Assembly: GCA_017994695.1 (NCBI GenBank) | Contig: JAGOKF010000014.1 | Location: 1-62,019, forward strand | Source: Myxococcota bacterium | GTDB taxonomy: Bacteria > Myxococcota_A > UBA9042 > DTJE01 | Length of the DNA: 62,019 bases | Direction of reading: 5' to 3' | Part shown: one piece after another, positions 24,954-34,575 of the stretch | Layout of the letters: every line of letters starts with the position of its first letter | How positions within the stretch are numbered: the stretch's first letter is position 1 | The notes under the pieces: model-generated | Database searches by the model: none | What the model was told of the DNA's origin: nothing | Seen by the model: only the letters and a program-made list of their open reading frames with translations | Program-made: the position numbers and the translations under genes

Positions 24954-25505
24954 TCAGCCCCCGTCGTCCCCGGGGTCCGTTCCGGGGAGGTTGTCCACCC
25001 ATCGACCGATGGAGGCCATCTCCCGTTCCCATGCCTCCGGGTCCAGCCGGATCCGGATGAAGGACAGAAACAGGCCCTGCAGGAGGGCTTCCACCTGATC
25101 GCAGAGGTCCATCCGGAAGGACATCGTCGCGCCCGGATCGTCGCCCTCGGTCTCGGGCAGCCGGATCCCCCGGAGGCCCAGGTCGGCGCCGTGGATGGTC
25201 AGGTGGAATTCCCGTCCTTCGTGGATCAGGTTCACCCGGGCGACGCTCACCTGCTTGCCCAGGCGCAGGGAAAGGCGGACCTCCTCGCTTTCGGTCGGCT
25301 CGTCCACCTTCAGCACGGACCGGTCCTTCGCGGGATTCTGGCCGTCCAGCGTCACCACTCGTTCGAACACCACGTCGAAGGTCTCCCCGGATGGCAGCGT
25401 GAAGGACTCCCGGTCCCGGGCCGAACGGGCCATCATCCAGGTCAGAAACTCCCTTCCCAGGAACTCGGTCCGCCGGACGTGTTCCGATCGGTGGATTTCC
25501 GTCAT
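24954..25505 (-). CDS. RdgC C-terminal-like partner protein
   Basis: The 183-residue product starts MTEIHRSEHVR with a strong GAGGAGGAATCG ribosome-binding site, and overlaps the end of the upstream rdgC-like gene by 4 nt. It contains FLGREFLTWMM near the N-terminus, then beta-rich segments ('TFDVVFERVVTLDG', 'EVRLSLRLGKQVSVARVNL') and a C-terminal helical stretch. These resemble the C-terminal part of longer deltaproteobacterial RdgC proteins, a recombination-associated ring that binds double-stranded DNA. I infer that RdgC function is split between this protein and the upstream one. The match of this half is weaker than that of the upstream gene. Confidence 0.65.
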   Translation of the reverse strand: MTEIHRSEHVRRTEFLGREFLTWMMARSARDRESFTLPSGETFDVVFERVVTLDGQNPAKDRSVLKVDEPTESEEVRLSLRLGKQVSVARVNLIHEGREFHLTIHGADLGLRGIRLPETEGDDPGATMSFRMDLCDQVEALLQGLFLSFIRIRLDPEAWEREMASIGRWVDNLPGTDPGDDGG

Positions 25506-26152
25506 CGCGATTCCTCCTCGGTCGCGGGGTCGAACCAGAGGCCCCCTCCGAAGCGCGAGGGCAGCAGGCCCAGCACCCGCTCGTATTCCTCCGGCGCCAG
25601 GCCGTGTTCCAGCACCCCCTGGAGGTGCAGCGGCCGCAGGGTCAGGCCCAGGTCCTTCCGGGCCCGGTCGGCGAATTCCTCCCGGGCCCGGGCGGCGGTC
25701 GTGAACAGGCGGATCCGACGTTTCGGAACGTCCCAGACCACCTCGTGGGCCGTGATGGCCGGAAGGCATCGCCGGAGCAGTTCCATCCGGACCCGGTCGG
25801 CCAGTTCCTCGCGCTCCTCCTTCCGGAGCCGGGACCTCTGTCCCGCGGCCAGCGTCTCGGCCAGGCGGCGGCGGAAGTACAGGCGATAGGTGGAAGGGGG
25901 TACCGAGAGCCGGTCCATCCGGAAGGAGAAGGCCACCAGGGGGTCGAAGAAGACGTTCGCCTCGGTGAACTCGGTGTCCAGGGGGTCCTCGAACAGGGAG
26001 AACCCCGCGGCCTGATCCCGGCCCAGATCCACGTCGATGGGGCCGATGCGACCCCGCACCAGGGAATCCAGCAGGTCCTGTCGATGGTCCGGCAAGGGGC
26101 CGTCGAGGACCTCCCAGGTGAAGAACGACACCGTGCGCTGCAGGAAACCCAT
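25502..26152 (-). CDS. rdgC: RdgC-like recombination-associated protein (N-terminal part)
   Basis: The 216-residue product resembles the first two thirds of RdgC (about 300 residues in E. coli). It opens MGFLQRTVSFFTW, has a PPSTYRLYFRRRLAETLAAG helix followed by a Lys/Arg/Glu-rich helix (RLRKEEREELADRV), then LLRRCLPAITAHEVVWDV and the RLFTTAARAREEF...LGLTL core, in the same order as E. coli. RdgC forms a ring on DNA and restrains RecA. The last third seems to be encoded by the next gene, four-nt overlapped. It is third in the greA-tsaE-rdgC transcription unit. Confidence 0.72.
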   Translation of the reverse strand: MGFLQRTVSFFTWEVLDGPLPDHRQDLLDSLVRGRIGPIDVDLGRDQAAGFSLFEDPLDTEFTEANVFFDPLVAFSFRMDRLSVPPSTYRLYFRRRLAETLAAGQRSRLRKEEREELADRVRMELLRRCLPAITAHEVVWDVPKRRIRLFTTAARAREEFADRARKDLGLTLRPLHLQGVLEHGLAPEEYERVLGLLPSRFGGGLWFDPATEEESR

Positions 26153-26161
26153 GCTGCCTCC

Positions 26162-26620
26162 TCAGGGAGTTCGTTCGAACCACTCGACCCGCCGTTCGAC
26201 CTCGCGGCCCGGGACCCGGGCCAGCACGACGCGCCAGGTCTCCTCCAGGACGGCCTCGGGCACGCGATCGATCCACTCGACCAGCGTGATGCCGTCGCCC
26301 CGGACGATCTCCTGGAAACCGATTCCCTCCAGGTCCGAGGCTCCCCGGAGGCGGTAGAGGTCGATGTGGTGGACCGGGCCTCGGGACGCCTGGTAGAGGT
26401 TCACCAGCGTGAAGGTGGGAGAGTGCACCTGGCTCGCATCCCCCCCCAGTCCCCGGAGGACTCCCCGCACAAAGACGGTCTTCCCGCTTCCCAGGTCGCC
26501 CTGGATCCCCACCACGTCCCCGGGGCGAAGGAGGGTGGCCAGTTCGGCTCCCGCTGCCTCCGTTCCGGCCTCGGAACCCGTCCGGAGGACCCGGTGGCCC
26601 GCCGCGTCGTCACTGGCCAC
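26162..26620 (-). CDS. tsaE: TsaE, ATPase of the t6A tRNA-modification complex
   Basis: With TsaB and TsaD it makes N6-threonylcarbamoyladenosine at tRNA position 37. The 152-residue length is normal. The Walker A motif is GDLGSGKT, and HSPTFTLVNLY and HIDLYRL are family signatures (YeaZ-interaction and Walker B region). The start overlaps greA by 11 nt. The other t6A genes are not in the window. Confidence 0.93.
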   Translation of the reverse strand: MASDDAAGHRVLRTGSEAGTEAAGAELATLLRPGDVVGIQGDLGSGKTVFVRGVLRGLGGDASQVHSPTFTLVNLYQASRGPVHHIDLYRLRGASDLEGIGFQEIVRGDGITLVEWIDRVPEAVLEETWRVVLARVPGREVERRVEWFERTP

Positions 26621-27095
26621 CGTAGCGAACCTCCATCACTTCGTATCGACGGGTGCCGCCGGGGGCCTGAAAGACCACCTCGTCCCCGGCCTCCTTGCCC
26701 AGCAGCGCCCTTCCCAGGGGCGCCAGGATCGAGATGCGCCGCTCCCGGATGTCGGCCTCGGGATCCCCGACGAGCTGGTATTCCGTCGTTTCGTCCCGGT
26801 CCTGGTCGTAGAGGGTGACCCGGGCCCCGAAGCGCACCCGGGTGTCCCGGGTCTGGCGGTAGTCGATCACCTGGGCCCGGGACAGGATGTCCTCGAGCTT
26901 GCGGATGTGGGCCTCCACGATCCCCTGCCGCTCCCGGGCCGCATGGTACTCGGCGTTCTCCGACAGGTCCCCGTGGGCCCGAGCCTCTCCAATGGCCTGG
27001 ATCACCCGGGGGCGTTCCTCCTTGAATCGTTTCAGTTCCTCGGCAAGGCGCTCGTAGCCTTCCGGAGTCAATGGGATGCGGTCCACCTCGCTCAT
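26610..27095 (-). CDS. greA: transcription elongation factor GreA
   Basis: It stimulates RNA-polymerase transcript cleavage to rescue backtracked complexes. ATG 27095 (ribosome-binding GGGGGAGG) gives 161 residues with the standard two parts. These are an N-terminal coiled coil with PLTPEGYERLAEELKRF and the tip residues GDLSENAEYH (Asp-Leu-Ser-Glu-Asn), and a C-terminal FKBP-like domain with the SILAPLGRALLGK strand. It is first in a greA-tsaE-rdgC operon and has an extended -10 promoter just upstream. Confidence 0.94.
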   Translation of the reverse strand: MSEVDRIPLTPEGYERLAEELKRFKEERPRVIQAIGEARAHGDLSENAEYHAARERQGIVEAHIRKLEDILSRAQVIDYRQTRDTRVRFGARVTLYDQDRDETTEYQLVGDPEADIRERRISILAPLGRALLGKEAGDEVVFQAPGGTRRYEVMEVRYGGQ

Positions 27096-27120
27096 GGCCT
27101 CCCCCCCGAAAGAGGCCCGA

Positions 27121-27129
27121 TTGTAGCAG
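27121..27129 (-). promoter_or_regulatory. extended -10 promoter of greA
   Basis: On the minus strand TGCTACAAT (27129-27121) gives an extended -10, 26 nt upstream of the greA start. No -35 is evident. Confidence 0.5.
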
Positions 27130-27170
27130 AACCCCGGGGACACGGGCCCGGGACCGAGCGACGGCGCGAT

Positions 27171-27198
27171 GGACGGACGCAGGGGCGGGACCTACAAT
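27171..27198 (+). promoter_or_regulatory. promoter of the beta-propeller lipoprotein gene
   Basis: TGGACG (27171-27176) and TACAAT (27193-27198) are separated by 16 nt and lie 29 nt before the GTG start. It is divergent from the greA promoter. Confidence 0.5.
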
Positions 27199-27227
27199 GA
27201 ACCGGATTCGTCGCGGAGGGCCGGTTC

Positions 27228-29219
27228 GTGAACGGGATCTGGCGAGGCATCGGGCGGTACACGGGACTCGCGATCTGCCTCGTGGCCGGGATCGCCTGCG
27301 CCGGATCGGCCGTTCCTGGCGAGGACGGGAACTCCGGGGATCGGGGGGATCTGCCGGCCCAGGACGTCGCCGGGGACCGGGGACCGGAGGTCCCGGGAGA
27401 GGTTTCCCAGGACGTTCCTTCCAGGGACGGCCCCGGGGAACTGCCCGGGGTGGATTCCGGGTTCGACGATGGTGCCTGGGATCTGCCGGAAGACCCTGCC
27501 CCGGGCGATGCCGGCGGGGATCTCCAGGGGGACCCCGAGGGACGGGTGTCCCTGGTGGCCATCGACCGACTGGGGGAGATCCTGGCGGGGACGTCCGCGG
27601 CCGACGGACGGGCCTGGCTGGCGGGGCGCAACGGCCTCGTGGTCCGCAGCGACGGAGACGACTTCTGGCCGTTCCCCGGTCCCTCGGGGGCCGGGGACCT
27701 GACCGGGGTCTCGGTGTCCGACGGGACGGTCTTCGTGACGGATGCCCGGGGATCCATCCACCGATGGAGAGAAAGGGAGGGCTGGACCCGCCTGCGGGAA
27801 GGGGATGGGGCCTCCCTGAACGGGATCGCGGCGGTTTCCGGGGAGGAGTTCTGGGCCGTGGGCAACGGCGGCCGGGTCTTCCACGGGATCGACGGGGAGG
27901 TCCTCCCGGACCCCACGGGGATCACCTATGACCTGTTCGGAGTGCAGGCCTCCCGGGAGGGAGGCGTCCGGGCCGTGGGCCGGTACGGAACCCTGTTGAC
28001 TCGCGGAGCCGTCGCTTGGGAACGCACCACGATCGGATCGTCCTCGGTGACGCTCCGGGCCATCTGGCGGGGAGGGGACGGCCGGATGGTGGCGGTGGGC
28101 GACCGAGGAGTCGTGGTGCGGCACGACGGGATTTCCTGGAAACTGGACCTCACCAACGAGACGGAGGATCCGCCTCGGGACCTGTACGCCGTCTGGGGAA
28201 CGGCCTCGGACGACATCCTGGCCGCGGGAGACGGCGGGGCCCTCTTCCGCTTCGACGGGAAACGGTGGAGCCGGGAGGCCGTGGCCGGCCCCGGCGGGGT
28301 GCGCCTGGCCATCCGGGCCGTGGCGACCCGGCGGCGAGGGGACGGAACCTGGGCCTGGACCGCGGCGGGGCTGGATTCCCTGGCGCTGGACCGCGTCGAG
28401 GGGGCCTGGAAGGACCGGGTCCTGGGGATCGCGACCTCGATCTACGGCGCGGAGACCGGTCCCGACGGGGAGGTGGTCGCCGTCGGGGAGCAGGGCCTGG
28501 TGTTGCGGTGGCGTCCGGGGGAGTCGCCCTGGGCCGTCCGGGCGCAGGTTCCCGGAAGCCTCCTCGCGGTCTCCTGGCCCCTGGCGGTCGGCCAGCGGGG
28601 CGCCCTGGTCCGGATCGACGGGGGGCGCACGGAGACCCTGGACTCCCTCGGGAACTCGGACCTGACCGGGGTGAAGGCCGGGGCGGGAGGGGCCTGGATC
28701 ACCGACGACGGCGGGACCCTCTGGCGCTGGTCGGAGGCGGGATCCGAGGTCCGGGCGACCCGCCCGGTCCCCCTGTGGGCCGTCGCCGAGTCGGACGGCC
28801 TGTTGTGGGTCGCCGGGGGAGACGGTCGCCTGGAGGTCGATGTCGGGGAGGGGTTCCGGGTGGTCCCGACCGGCACCTTTTCCACGATCCGGGCCCTGTT
28901 GCCCCTACCCGGTGGCCGGGTGATTGCGGCGGGGGACTTCGGCCTGGTGATCGAGTGCGATGCGGCGCAGTGCCGGCGGGTGTACGAGGATCCGGGGACC
29001 TTCCTGTTCGCCCTGGGGCAGAACGGCGGGATTCCCCTGGCGGCGGGCTGGGCGGGCACGCTGGTCCGGCGGGGATCCGGCGGGTCCTGGGAGGCCCTCG
29101 AGAGCGGCACCCGGAGGGTGTTCCGGGCGGCGGCGGGCCTGCCGGCAGGCGGGGCGGTGCTGGCCGGACTCGACGGGACCCTGGGGACCCTGGAAGCCTG
29201 GGGAGTGGGGGGGCCATGA
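27228..29219 (+). CDS. lipoprotein with WG/BNR-like beta-propeller repeats
   Basis: GTG 27228 (ribosome-binding GGAGGG) encodes 663 residues with lipobox GIAC (Cys24) and an acidic Asp/Gly/Pro tether to residue 105. The rest is a repeating pattern of about 45 residues: short strands such as VVRSDGDDFWPF, VFHGIDG, VVRHDGISW, LFRFDGKRW, with W-(A/G)VG-GG-hinges. This is typical of seven-or-more-bladed propellers of the Ycf48/BNR type. Such domains usually mediate binding of protein or sugar. It ends in a 4-nt overlap with the next gene, so the two are likely produced together. Exact blade count cannot be settled by eye. Confidence 0.78.
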   Translation: MNGIWRGIGRYTGLAICLVAGIACAGSAVPGEDGNSGDRGDLPAQDVAGDRGPEVPGEVSQDVPSRDGPGELPGVDSGFDDGAWDLPEDPAPGDAGGDLQGDPEGRVSLVAIDRLGEILAGTSAADGRAWLAGRNGLVVRSDGDDFWPFPGPSGAGDLTGVSVSDGTVFVTDARGSIHRWREREGWTRLREGDGASLNGIAAVSGEEFWAVGNGGRVFHGIDGEVLPDPTGITYDLFGVQASREGGVRAVGRYGTLLTRGAVAWERTTIGSSSVTLRAIWRGGDGRMVAVGDRGVVVRHDGISWKLDLTNETEDPPRDLYAVWGTASDDILAAGDGGALFRFDGKRWSREAVAGPGGVRLAIRAVATRRRGDGTWAWTAAGLDSLALDRVEGAWKDRVLGIATSIYGAETGPDGEVVAVGEQGLVLRWRPGESPWAVRAQVPGSLLAVSWPLAVGQRGALVRIDGGRTETLDSLGNSDLTGVKAGAGGAWITDDGGTLWRWSEAGSEVRATRPVPLWAVAESDGLLWVAGGDGRLEVDVGEGFRVVPTGTFSTIRALLPLPGGRVIAAGDFGLVIECDAAQCRRVYEDPGTFLFALGQNGGIPLAAGWAGTLVRRGSGGSWEALESGTRRVFRAAAGLPAGGAVLAGLDGTLGTLEAWGVGGP

Positions 29220-30559
29220 GGAGGGCGTCCCTGTTCGTCGGGATCGCGACCGTCCTCCAGGGGAGCATCGCTGCGACCGGGCCTCTGCCCCCCGCTCCGC
29301 CGCCCCGGCCGGTGGAACTGTCGCCCCGGGAGGCCCGGGACCTGATCCGCAGGCAGTTTGGCCTCGAGTGCGGCGATCCCGGGATCGAAGGCGATTTTTT
29401 CTTCTTCGAGGTGGACGGCTACAGGGATCCCAGGCGGAACTGCCCGATGGAGGGGATTCCGGGGATGAAGTGCGGGGGGCTCGAGTTTCGCCCTTCCGAG
29501 GCCCGGGTTCGTCGGGAGGCATGGATCGCCCCGGTGTCGGGGCACCTGGCGCGAAACCTCGTCGTGACGGTCTCGCTCTTCTCCGACGCAGTTCCCCCGT
29601 CCAGCGGCACCATGCACGGGATGCTGGTGCTGGACCGGCCGGACCCCGCTTCCCGGAAGGCCGCCTTCGGGTGGTACCTGGGCCGCGAGGTGCCCCCCGG
29701 AGACGTGACCTTCCAGGACGTCACCGGGGACGGGGTCCCGGACGTCCTCTACACCTACGAGATGTTCCTGGGGCCCTTCGGAAGGGTCGTGGCCAGGGAC
29801 CTGTGGACCTTCGCGGGCCTGTCGGCGGAACGGGTGATCTCCTCGGGGGAGTTCCTGGCCGGGATCTTCATGGGCTCCTTCGAGGGATTGGCCCTCTGGT
29901 GGGACGGGGTCATCGACGAGGTCACCCGGGTTCGGGGGGCCTTCCGGTTCGAGGAGGTGCGGCCGGGGGCTCCCGCCCTCGGGGTTTTCGAACGGGCCCG
30001 GACCGGTGCCGGGGGGCCGGGGATGGACTTCTGGGTCCTCGGGGACTTCGGCGAGGGATGGATCCTTGCTTTGGCCGGGACGGACGGGCAGCAGCCTTCC
30101 GGGGAGACCGGGGATTCCCTGGACTGCGCGGCCCGGGAGGTCCCGGTCGATGCGCCGCTGGAGGTTCGTCGCCGGCTGATCGGCCTGGAGACCGTCTGTC
30201 GGATGGTCCTGGGAGCGATGGAACCGGGCCCGGTCCCCGGGATTCCCATCCCGCGGCCCGATCGGCTGTGGGCCGCCCTGGCGGCCCGGCGGCTGGGCTT
30301 CCCGATCCTGGCCCTGGCGGTCCGGGAGAGACTGGCCCGGGACCTGCCGGACCGGGGTCCCGGCTTCCTTTTGTTGCGGGGGGTCCTGGCCCTGGCGGAC
30401 CTCTCGACGATCATCGCGGCGACGGACTCCCTGTGGCCCCGCGCCCCGCTTGATGAGCGGGTCGAGAACTGGGCGAAGGCCCTGGCCCATCCCCTGCTGG
30501 AACAGGCCGTTCGAGGGGTCCAGGACCTCCGGACGCGCGTCGAATCCCTGGTGCGGTGA
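29216..30559 (+). CDS. secreted protein of unknown function, paired with the propeller lipoprotein
   Basis: The ATG 29216 overlaps the stop of the propeller gene by 4 nt. The 447-residue product has a Sec-type signal (about 1-20, cleavage near SIAA). A mature region starts with a Pro-rich stretch, contains Cys pairs around residues 50-85 and long beta-rich segments, and ends in a helical, Leu/Ala-rich section (about 330-445). No known domain is apparent. The translational coupling implies that it acts with the propeller protein, probably in the periplasm or outer membrane. Confidence 0.72.
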   Translation: MRRASLFVGIATVLQGSIAATGPLPPAPPPRPVELSPREARDLIRRQFGLECGDPGIEGDFFFFEVDGYRDPRRNCPMEGIPGMKCGGLEFRPSEARVRREAWIAPVSGHLARNLVVTVSLFSDAVPPSSGTMHGMLVLDRPDPASRKAAFGWYLGREVPPGDVTFQDVTGDGVPDVLYTYEMFLGPFGRVVARDLWTFAGLSAERVISSGEFLAGIFMGSFEGLALWWDGVIDEVTRVRGAFRFEEVRPGAPALGVFERARTGAGGPGMDFWVLGDFGEGWILALAGTDGQQPSGETGDSLDCAAREVPVDAPLEVRRRLIGLETVCRMVLGAMEPGPVPGIPIPRPDRLWAALAARRLGFPILALAVRERLARDLPDRGPGFLLLRGVLALADLSTIIAATDSLWPRAPLDERVENWAKALAHPLLEQAVRGVQDLRTRVESLVR

Positions 30560-30625
30560 TCCCTCCAGGACGGGATGCCGACCCCTTCCGGAGATGGCCT
30601 GGCAACGGGACCATCGCAGCGGCGT

Positions 30626-30655
30626 TTGACTTCCGGGCGGCAGATGGGGCAGACT
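30626..30655 (+). promoter_or_regulatory. possible promoter of the RHH gene
   Basis: TTGACT (30626-30631) and CAGACT (30650-30655) are separated by 18 nt, 29 nt before the GTG start. The -10 is weak. Confidence 0.35.
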
Positions 30656-30684
30656 CGCCGCTGGCGCGCGGACGAGGGGGGGCG

Positions 30685-30891
30685 GTGAGGAAGGTTGCGA
30701 CGACGATCTACCTGACCATGGATCAAGATGCCCGACTGAAAGAGGCCCAGCGCCGCACCGGGTTGTCGATGGCGGAACTGGTCCGCCAGGGCGTGGACCT
30801 CATCCTGGAACGCTACCAGTCCTACGGTGTCGCCGAGGAGGCCGAGGATCAGGCTCCGATCCGCGTGGGACGAGCCTTCCGCAAGGGCTAG
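30685..30891 (+). CDS. ribbon-helix-helix DNA-binding protein
   Basis: The GTG at 30685 (ribosome-binding GAGGGGGGGCG) encodes 68 residues. The N-terminal part ([20 protein letters not shown], then [19 protein letters not shown]) is the ribbon-helix-helix pattern of CopG/Arc-type regulators: a beta-strand followed by two helices, with an '[11 protein letters not shown]' second helix. A short C-terminal tail follows. Many such proteins are antitoxins, but no toxin gene lies on either side, so it is probably a stand-alone regulator. A target could be its own promoter or the downstream sugar-nucleotide gene. Confidence 0.75.
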   Translation: MRKVATTIYLTMDQDARLKEAQRRTGLSMAELVRQGVDLILERYQSYGVAEEAEDQAPIRVGRAFRKG

Positions 30892-30962
30892 GGCCCGTTT
30901 CGCACCGGAGTGGGAGAAAGGAATCGTGCCGGCGTGGTCCGGCCGGTGACAGGGAGGATGGG

Positions 30963-31919
<957 letters not shown>

Positions 31920-31952
31920 ACGGGCGCTTCCCTCCCCGGCCCTCCAGGTCGT

Positions 31953-32963
31953 TCACGGGCGGAAGACTTGCGTCTCGACGAAGTCGTCGCCCAGTTCTCG
32001 CTTCAGGAATTCCTTGAACCGCTTCTTGATGCGTTCCTCGACCTGCCGGGCCCTCTCCCGGCTGACCCCGAAGCGCTCGCCTACCTCCTGGAGGGTCACC
32101 GGGTCGTCGGAGAGGAGCCGGCGGTCCCAGATGTACCGGTCCCGCTCGTTGTCCAGCGTGGCGCCGAACTCGGCAATCTTGGCCTTCAGCCGGTCGGTGA
32201 TCTCCCGGGCGGACGTCTCCTCCTCCGGGCTGTCGCTCCCGGCCAGCGTGCTCAGCAGGGTGGTCTTGCCCTCGGGGTCCCGGGGGGCGTCCAGGTAGAG
32301 GTCCGGCTGGTCCATCCGGTCCATCATCTCCTGTACCGTCTCCTCGGGGACCGAGAGGTTCTGGGCGATGAGCTTCGCGGTGGGGTCGAACCCCATGTTC
32401 TGGAGGCGCTGCCGCTCCCGGCGCAGGTTGAAGAAGATCTTCCGCTGGGCCTGGGTGGTCCCCAGTTTCACCATCCGGTGATTGTTCAACAGGTAGTAGA
32501 TGATATAGGACCGGATCCAGTACTGGGCATAGTGGGACAGGCGGACCCCCCGGAGGGGATCGAAGTGATTGACCGCCTGCACCAGCCCGATGTTGCCCTC
32601 CTGGATCAGGTCCAGCACCTGTCCCGTGAAGGTCCGGTACTCCAGGGCGATCTTGACCACCAGCCGGAGGTTGGACGACACGAGCAGCGCCGCCAGGCGC
32701 GGGTCCTTCGTCTCGGTGTAGGCCCGGGTCAGCCGCTGCTCTTCTTCCGGCGTCAGCAGCGGATACCTCTGGATGTCCTTGATGTAGCGGTAGAGGAGGT
32801 CGACCCGGCCCTCGGAGTCCGCGGGAACCGGCAAAGATGCCTTTCCGGGGGACGCGGACAGGTCCAGTTCCTCCTCGGATGCGTCGTCTTCCGTGCGGGA
32901 CGGTTCCTGGTCCCGATCCTCGTCTTCGCTCACTCGGTCCTCCTTCGGATCCGGCCGGGTCAT
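31953..32963 (-). CDS. rpoH: heat-shock sigma factor RpoH family
   Basis: The 336-residue product is a group-3 sigma factor. It has an acidic N-terminal extension of about 50 residues, region 2 (LVKIALEYRTFTGQVLDLIQEGNIGLVQAV...FDPLRGVRLSHYAQYWIRSYI, described by landmark), the RpoH-box (QRKIFFNLRR), and region 4 with VTLQEVGERFGVSRERARQVEERI. It probably directs RNA polymerase to stress promoters. It follows degP at 76 nt and has its own vegetative promoter, consistent with combined basal and heat-induced expression. Vertebrate-like differences are not relevant; sigma28 or flagellar roles are unlikely given the RpoH-box. Confidence 0.93.
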   Translation of the reverse strand: MTRPDPKEDRVSEDEDRDQEPSRTEDDASEEELDLSASPGKASLPVPADSEGRVDLLYRYIKDIQRYPLLTPEEEQRLTRAYTETKDPRLAALLVSSNLRLVVKIALEYRTFTGQVLDLIQEGNIGLVQAVNHFDPLRGVRLSHYAQYWIRSYIIYYLLNNHRMVKLGTTQAQRKIFFNLRRERQRLQNMGFDPTAKLIAQNLSVPEETVQEMMDRMDQPDLYLDAPRDPEGKTTLLSTLAGSDSPEEETSAREITDRLKAKIAEFGATLDNERDRYIWDRRLLSDDPVTLQEVGERFGVSRERARQVEERIKKRFKEFLKRELGDDFVETQVFRP

Positions 32964-32984
32964 CGGTCCGTGTCGTTCTGCCCG

Positions 32985-33013
32985 ATCGTAGGATGCGAAC
33001 GGGTTCCGGTCAA
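32985..33013 (-). promoter_or_regulatory. vegetative promoter of rpoH
   Basis: On the minus strand TTGACC (33013-33008) and TACGAT (32990-32985) are separated by 17 nt, 22 nt upstream of the rpoH start. It gives rpoH transcription independent of the upstream degP. Confidence 0.7.
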
Positions 33014-33039
33014 CGCGAACGCGGCGGCGACCCGGGCCG

Positions 33040-34527
33040 TCACGGTTTCTGGACGACCACGTAGAAGTAGTTGCGGCCCCGGAGGATCAGCAGCAGCACC
33101 TGGTCGCCCGAGGCGGTCCGCGAAAGGACCCGCTGGACGTCCTCGATGCTTCCGACCGGCTGCCGGTTCACCTCGAGCAGGATGTCCCCGGGGCGGATGC
33201 CGGTCCCGGCCGCCGGGCCTTCCTCGTCCAGTTCCCGGACCTTCAATCCCTGGCCTTTCGGGAGATCCAGCCGGGCCGCCTCCCGGTCCGTCAGGGGGAC
33301 CAGGTCGAGGCCCAGGTTCCCGGCCTCTGGGGATTCCCCCTTCTCGGAGGGCGATCCGTCCTCGCTCCGCTCGGTGATGGTCGCCCGGATCGTCCGGTCC
33401 TTTCCGTTGCGGCGCACCAGCAGGGAGATCTCCCTTCCAGGTTCCGCCAGCCCGACAATGCGGGTGAGCGTCGTGGGGTCGTTGGTGGGGGTGCCGTCCA
33501 CCGACAGGATGACGTCCCCCCGCTGGAGGCCCGCCTTCTCGGCGGGGCTTCCGGGAAAGACCTGGGACACCAGGACCCCCTGGGACTCCTGGATGCCCAG
33601 GCTCCGGGCGAGTTTCGGGGTCAGTTCCTGGATGCCCACTCCGAGCCAGCCCCGGGCCACCCGGCCCTTCTCGAGCACGTCCCGGACGAACTTCTTGGCC
33701 ATGTTCACCGGAACTGCGAACCCGATGCCCTGGGCCGCGGCGTGGATGGCGGTGTTGATCCCCACGACATTGCCGGCCGAGTCGAAGAGCGGTCCCCCGG
33801 AGTTGCCGGGATTGATGCTGGCGTCGGTCTGGATGAAGTCGTCGAAGGGCCCGGCCCCGATCACCCGGTCCTTCGCCGAGACGATGCCCGCGGTGACCGT
33901 GTGGGAGAGCCCGAAGGGGCTGCCGATGGCGATCACCCAGTCCCCGACCTCCAGGGTGTCCGAGTCCCCCAGGGGCACGACCGGCAGGGCATCCTTCGTG
34001 TCCACCTTCAGCAGCGCCAGGTCGTACCGCTCGTCCTTCCCGACCACCCGGGCCGTCAGTTCCCGTTCCGGTTCGACCAGGCGGACCCGGATCTCGGTCG
34101 CCCCGTCCACCACGTGGTTGTTGGTCAGGATGTAGCCGTCGGCGTTGATGATGAAGCCGGATCCCAGGGAATTCCGCCTCTCCGGCGGCATCTCCCATCG
34201 ATCGCCGAAGAATCGCCGGAAGAGGTCCTCCGGTCCCAGGTCGTAGGGCGAGGAGCCCCGGGGACCCCTGCGGAACAGGCGTTGCCCCGGGACCTCGGTG
34301 GTGGTCGAGATGTTCACGACGGCGGGCTTCAGACGCTTCACCAGCGGTGCGAAGGACGACGCCGGCGAGAATCCCGCGGGGACGGTTGCCGGCGAGGACC
34401 CCGCCTCGGTCCAGATGCGCCCGTTCTTTTCCGCCGCCACGGGGGCCCGGCCGGACCCGCAGAACAGCAGGACCACGGCCGGCAGCACGAGGACGGATGC
34501 CAGGGCCACCTTCTTCCACGTCACCAT
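33040..34527 (-). CDS. degP: periplasmic serine protease DegP/HtrA
   Basis: It degrades misfolded envelope proteins. ATG 34527 (ribosome-binding GGAGGGAAGG) gives 495 residues with a signal peptide (about 5-24), a trypsin-like domain with catalytic His138 (NNHVVDG), Asp169 (RYDLALLKV) and Ser243 (NPGNSGGPL), and two PDZ domains (about 285-375 and 400-490). The trypsin loop near 80-120 is Phe-rich. The minus-strand promoter candidate is of heat-shock type, and rpoH follows downstream, suggesting a stress module. Cysteine pairs are absent. Confidence 0.94.
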   Translation of the reverse strand: MVTWKKVALASVLVLPAVVLLFCGSGRAPVAAEKNGRIWTEAGSSPATVPAGFSPASSFAPLVKRLKPAVVNISTTTEVPGQRLFRRGPRGSSPYDLGPEDLFRRFFGDRWEMPPERRNSLGSGFIINADGYILTNNHVVDGATEIRVRLVEPERELTARVVGKDERYDLALLKVDTKDALPVVPLGDSDTLEVGDWVIAIGSPFGLSHTVTAGIVSAKDRVIGAGPFDDFIQTDASINPGNSGGPLFDSAGNVVGINTAIHAAAQGIGFAVPVNMAKKFVRDVLEKGRVARGWLGVGIQELTPKLARSLGIQESQGVLVSQVFPGSPAEKAGLQRGDVILSVDGTPTNDPTTLTRIVGLAEPGREISLLVRRNGKDRTIRATITERSEDGSPSEKGESPEAGNLGLDLVPLTDREAARLDLPKGQGLKVRELDEEGPAAGTGIRPGDILLEVNRQPVGSIEDVQRVLSRTASGDQVLLLILRGRNYFYVVVQKP

Positions 34528-34575
34528 CCTTCCCTCCTCTCCGGCATGCAGCCGGGTGCGCCCGGACAACCCCCA

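Noticed and set aside
30685-30891. Toxin-antitoxin pair
   Set aside because: Only the ribbon-helix-helix partner is present. The neighbours are a secreted protein and a sugar-nucleotide enzyme, not a toxin.
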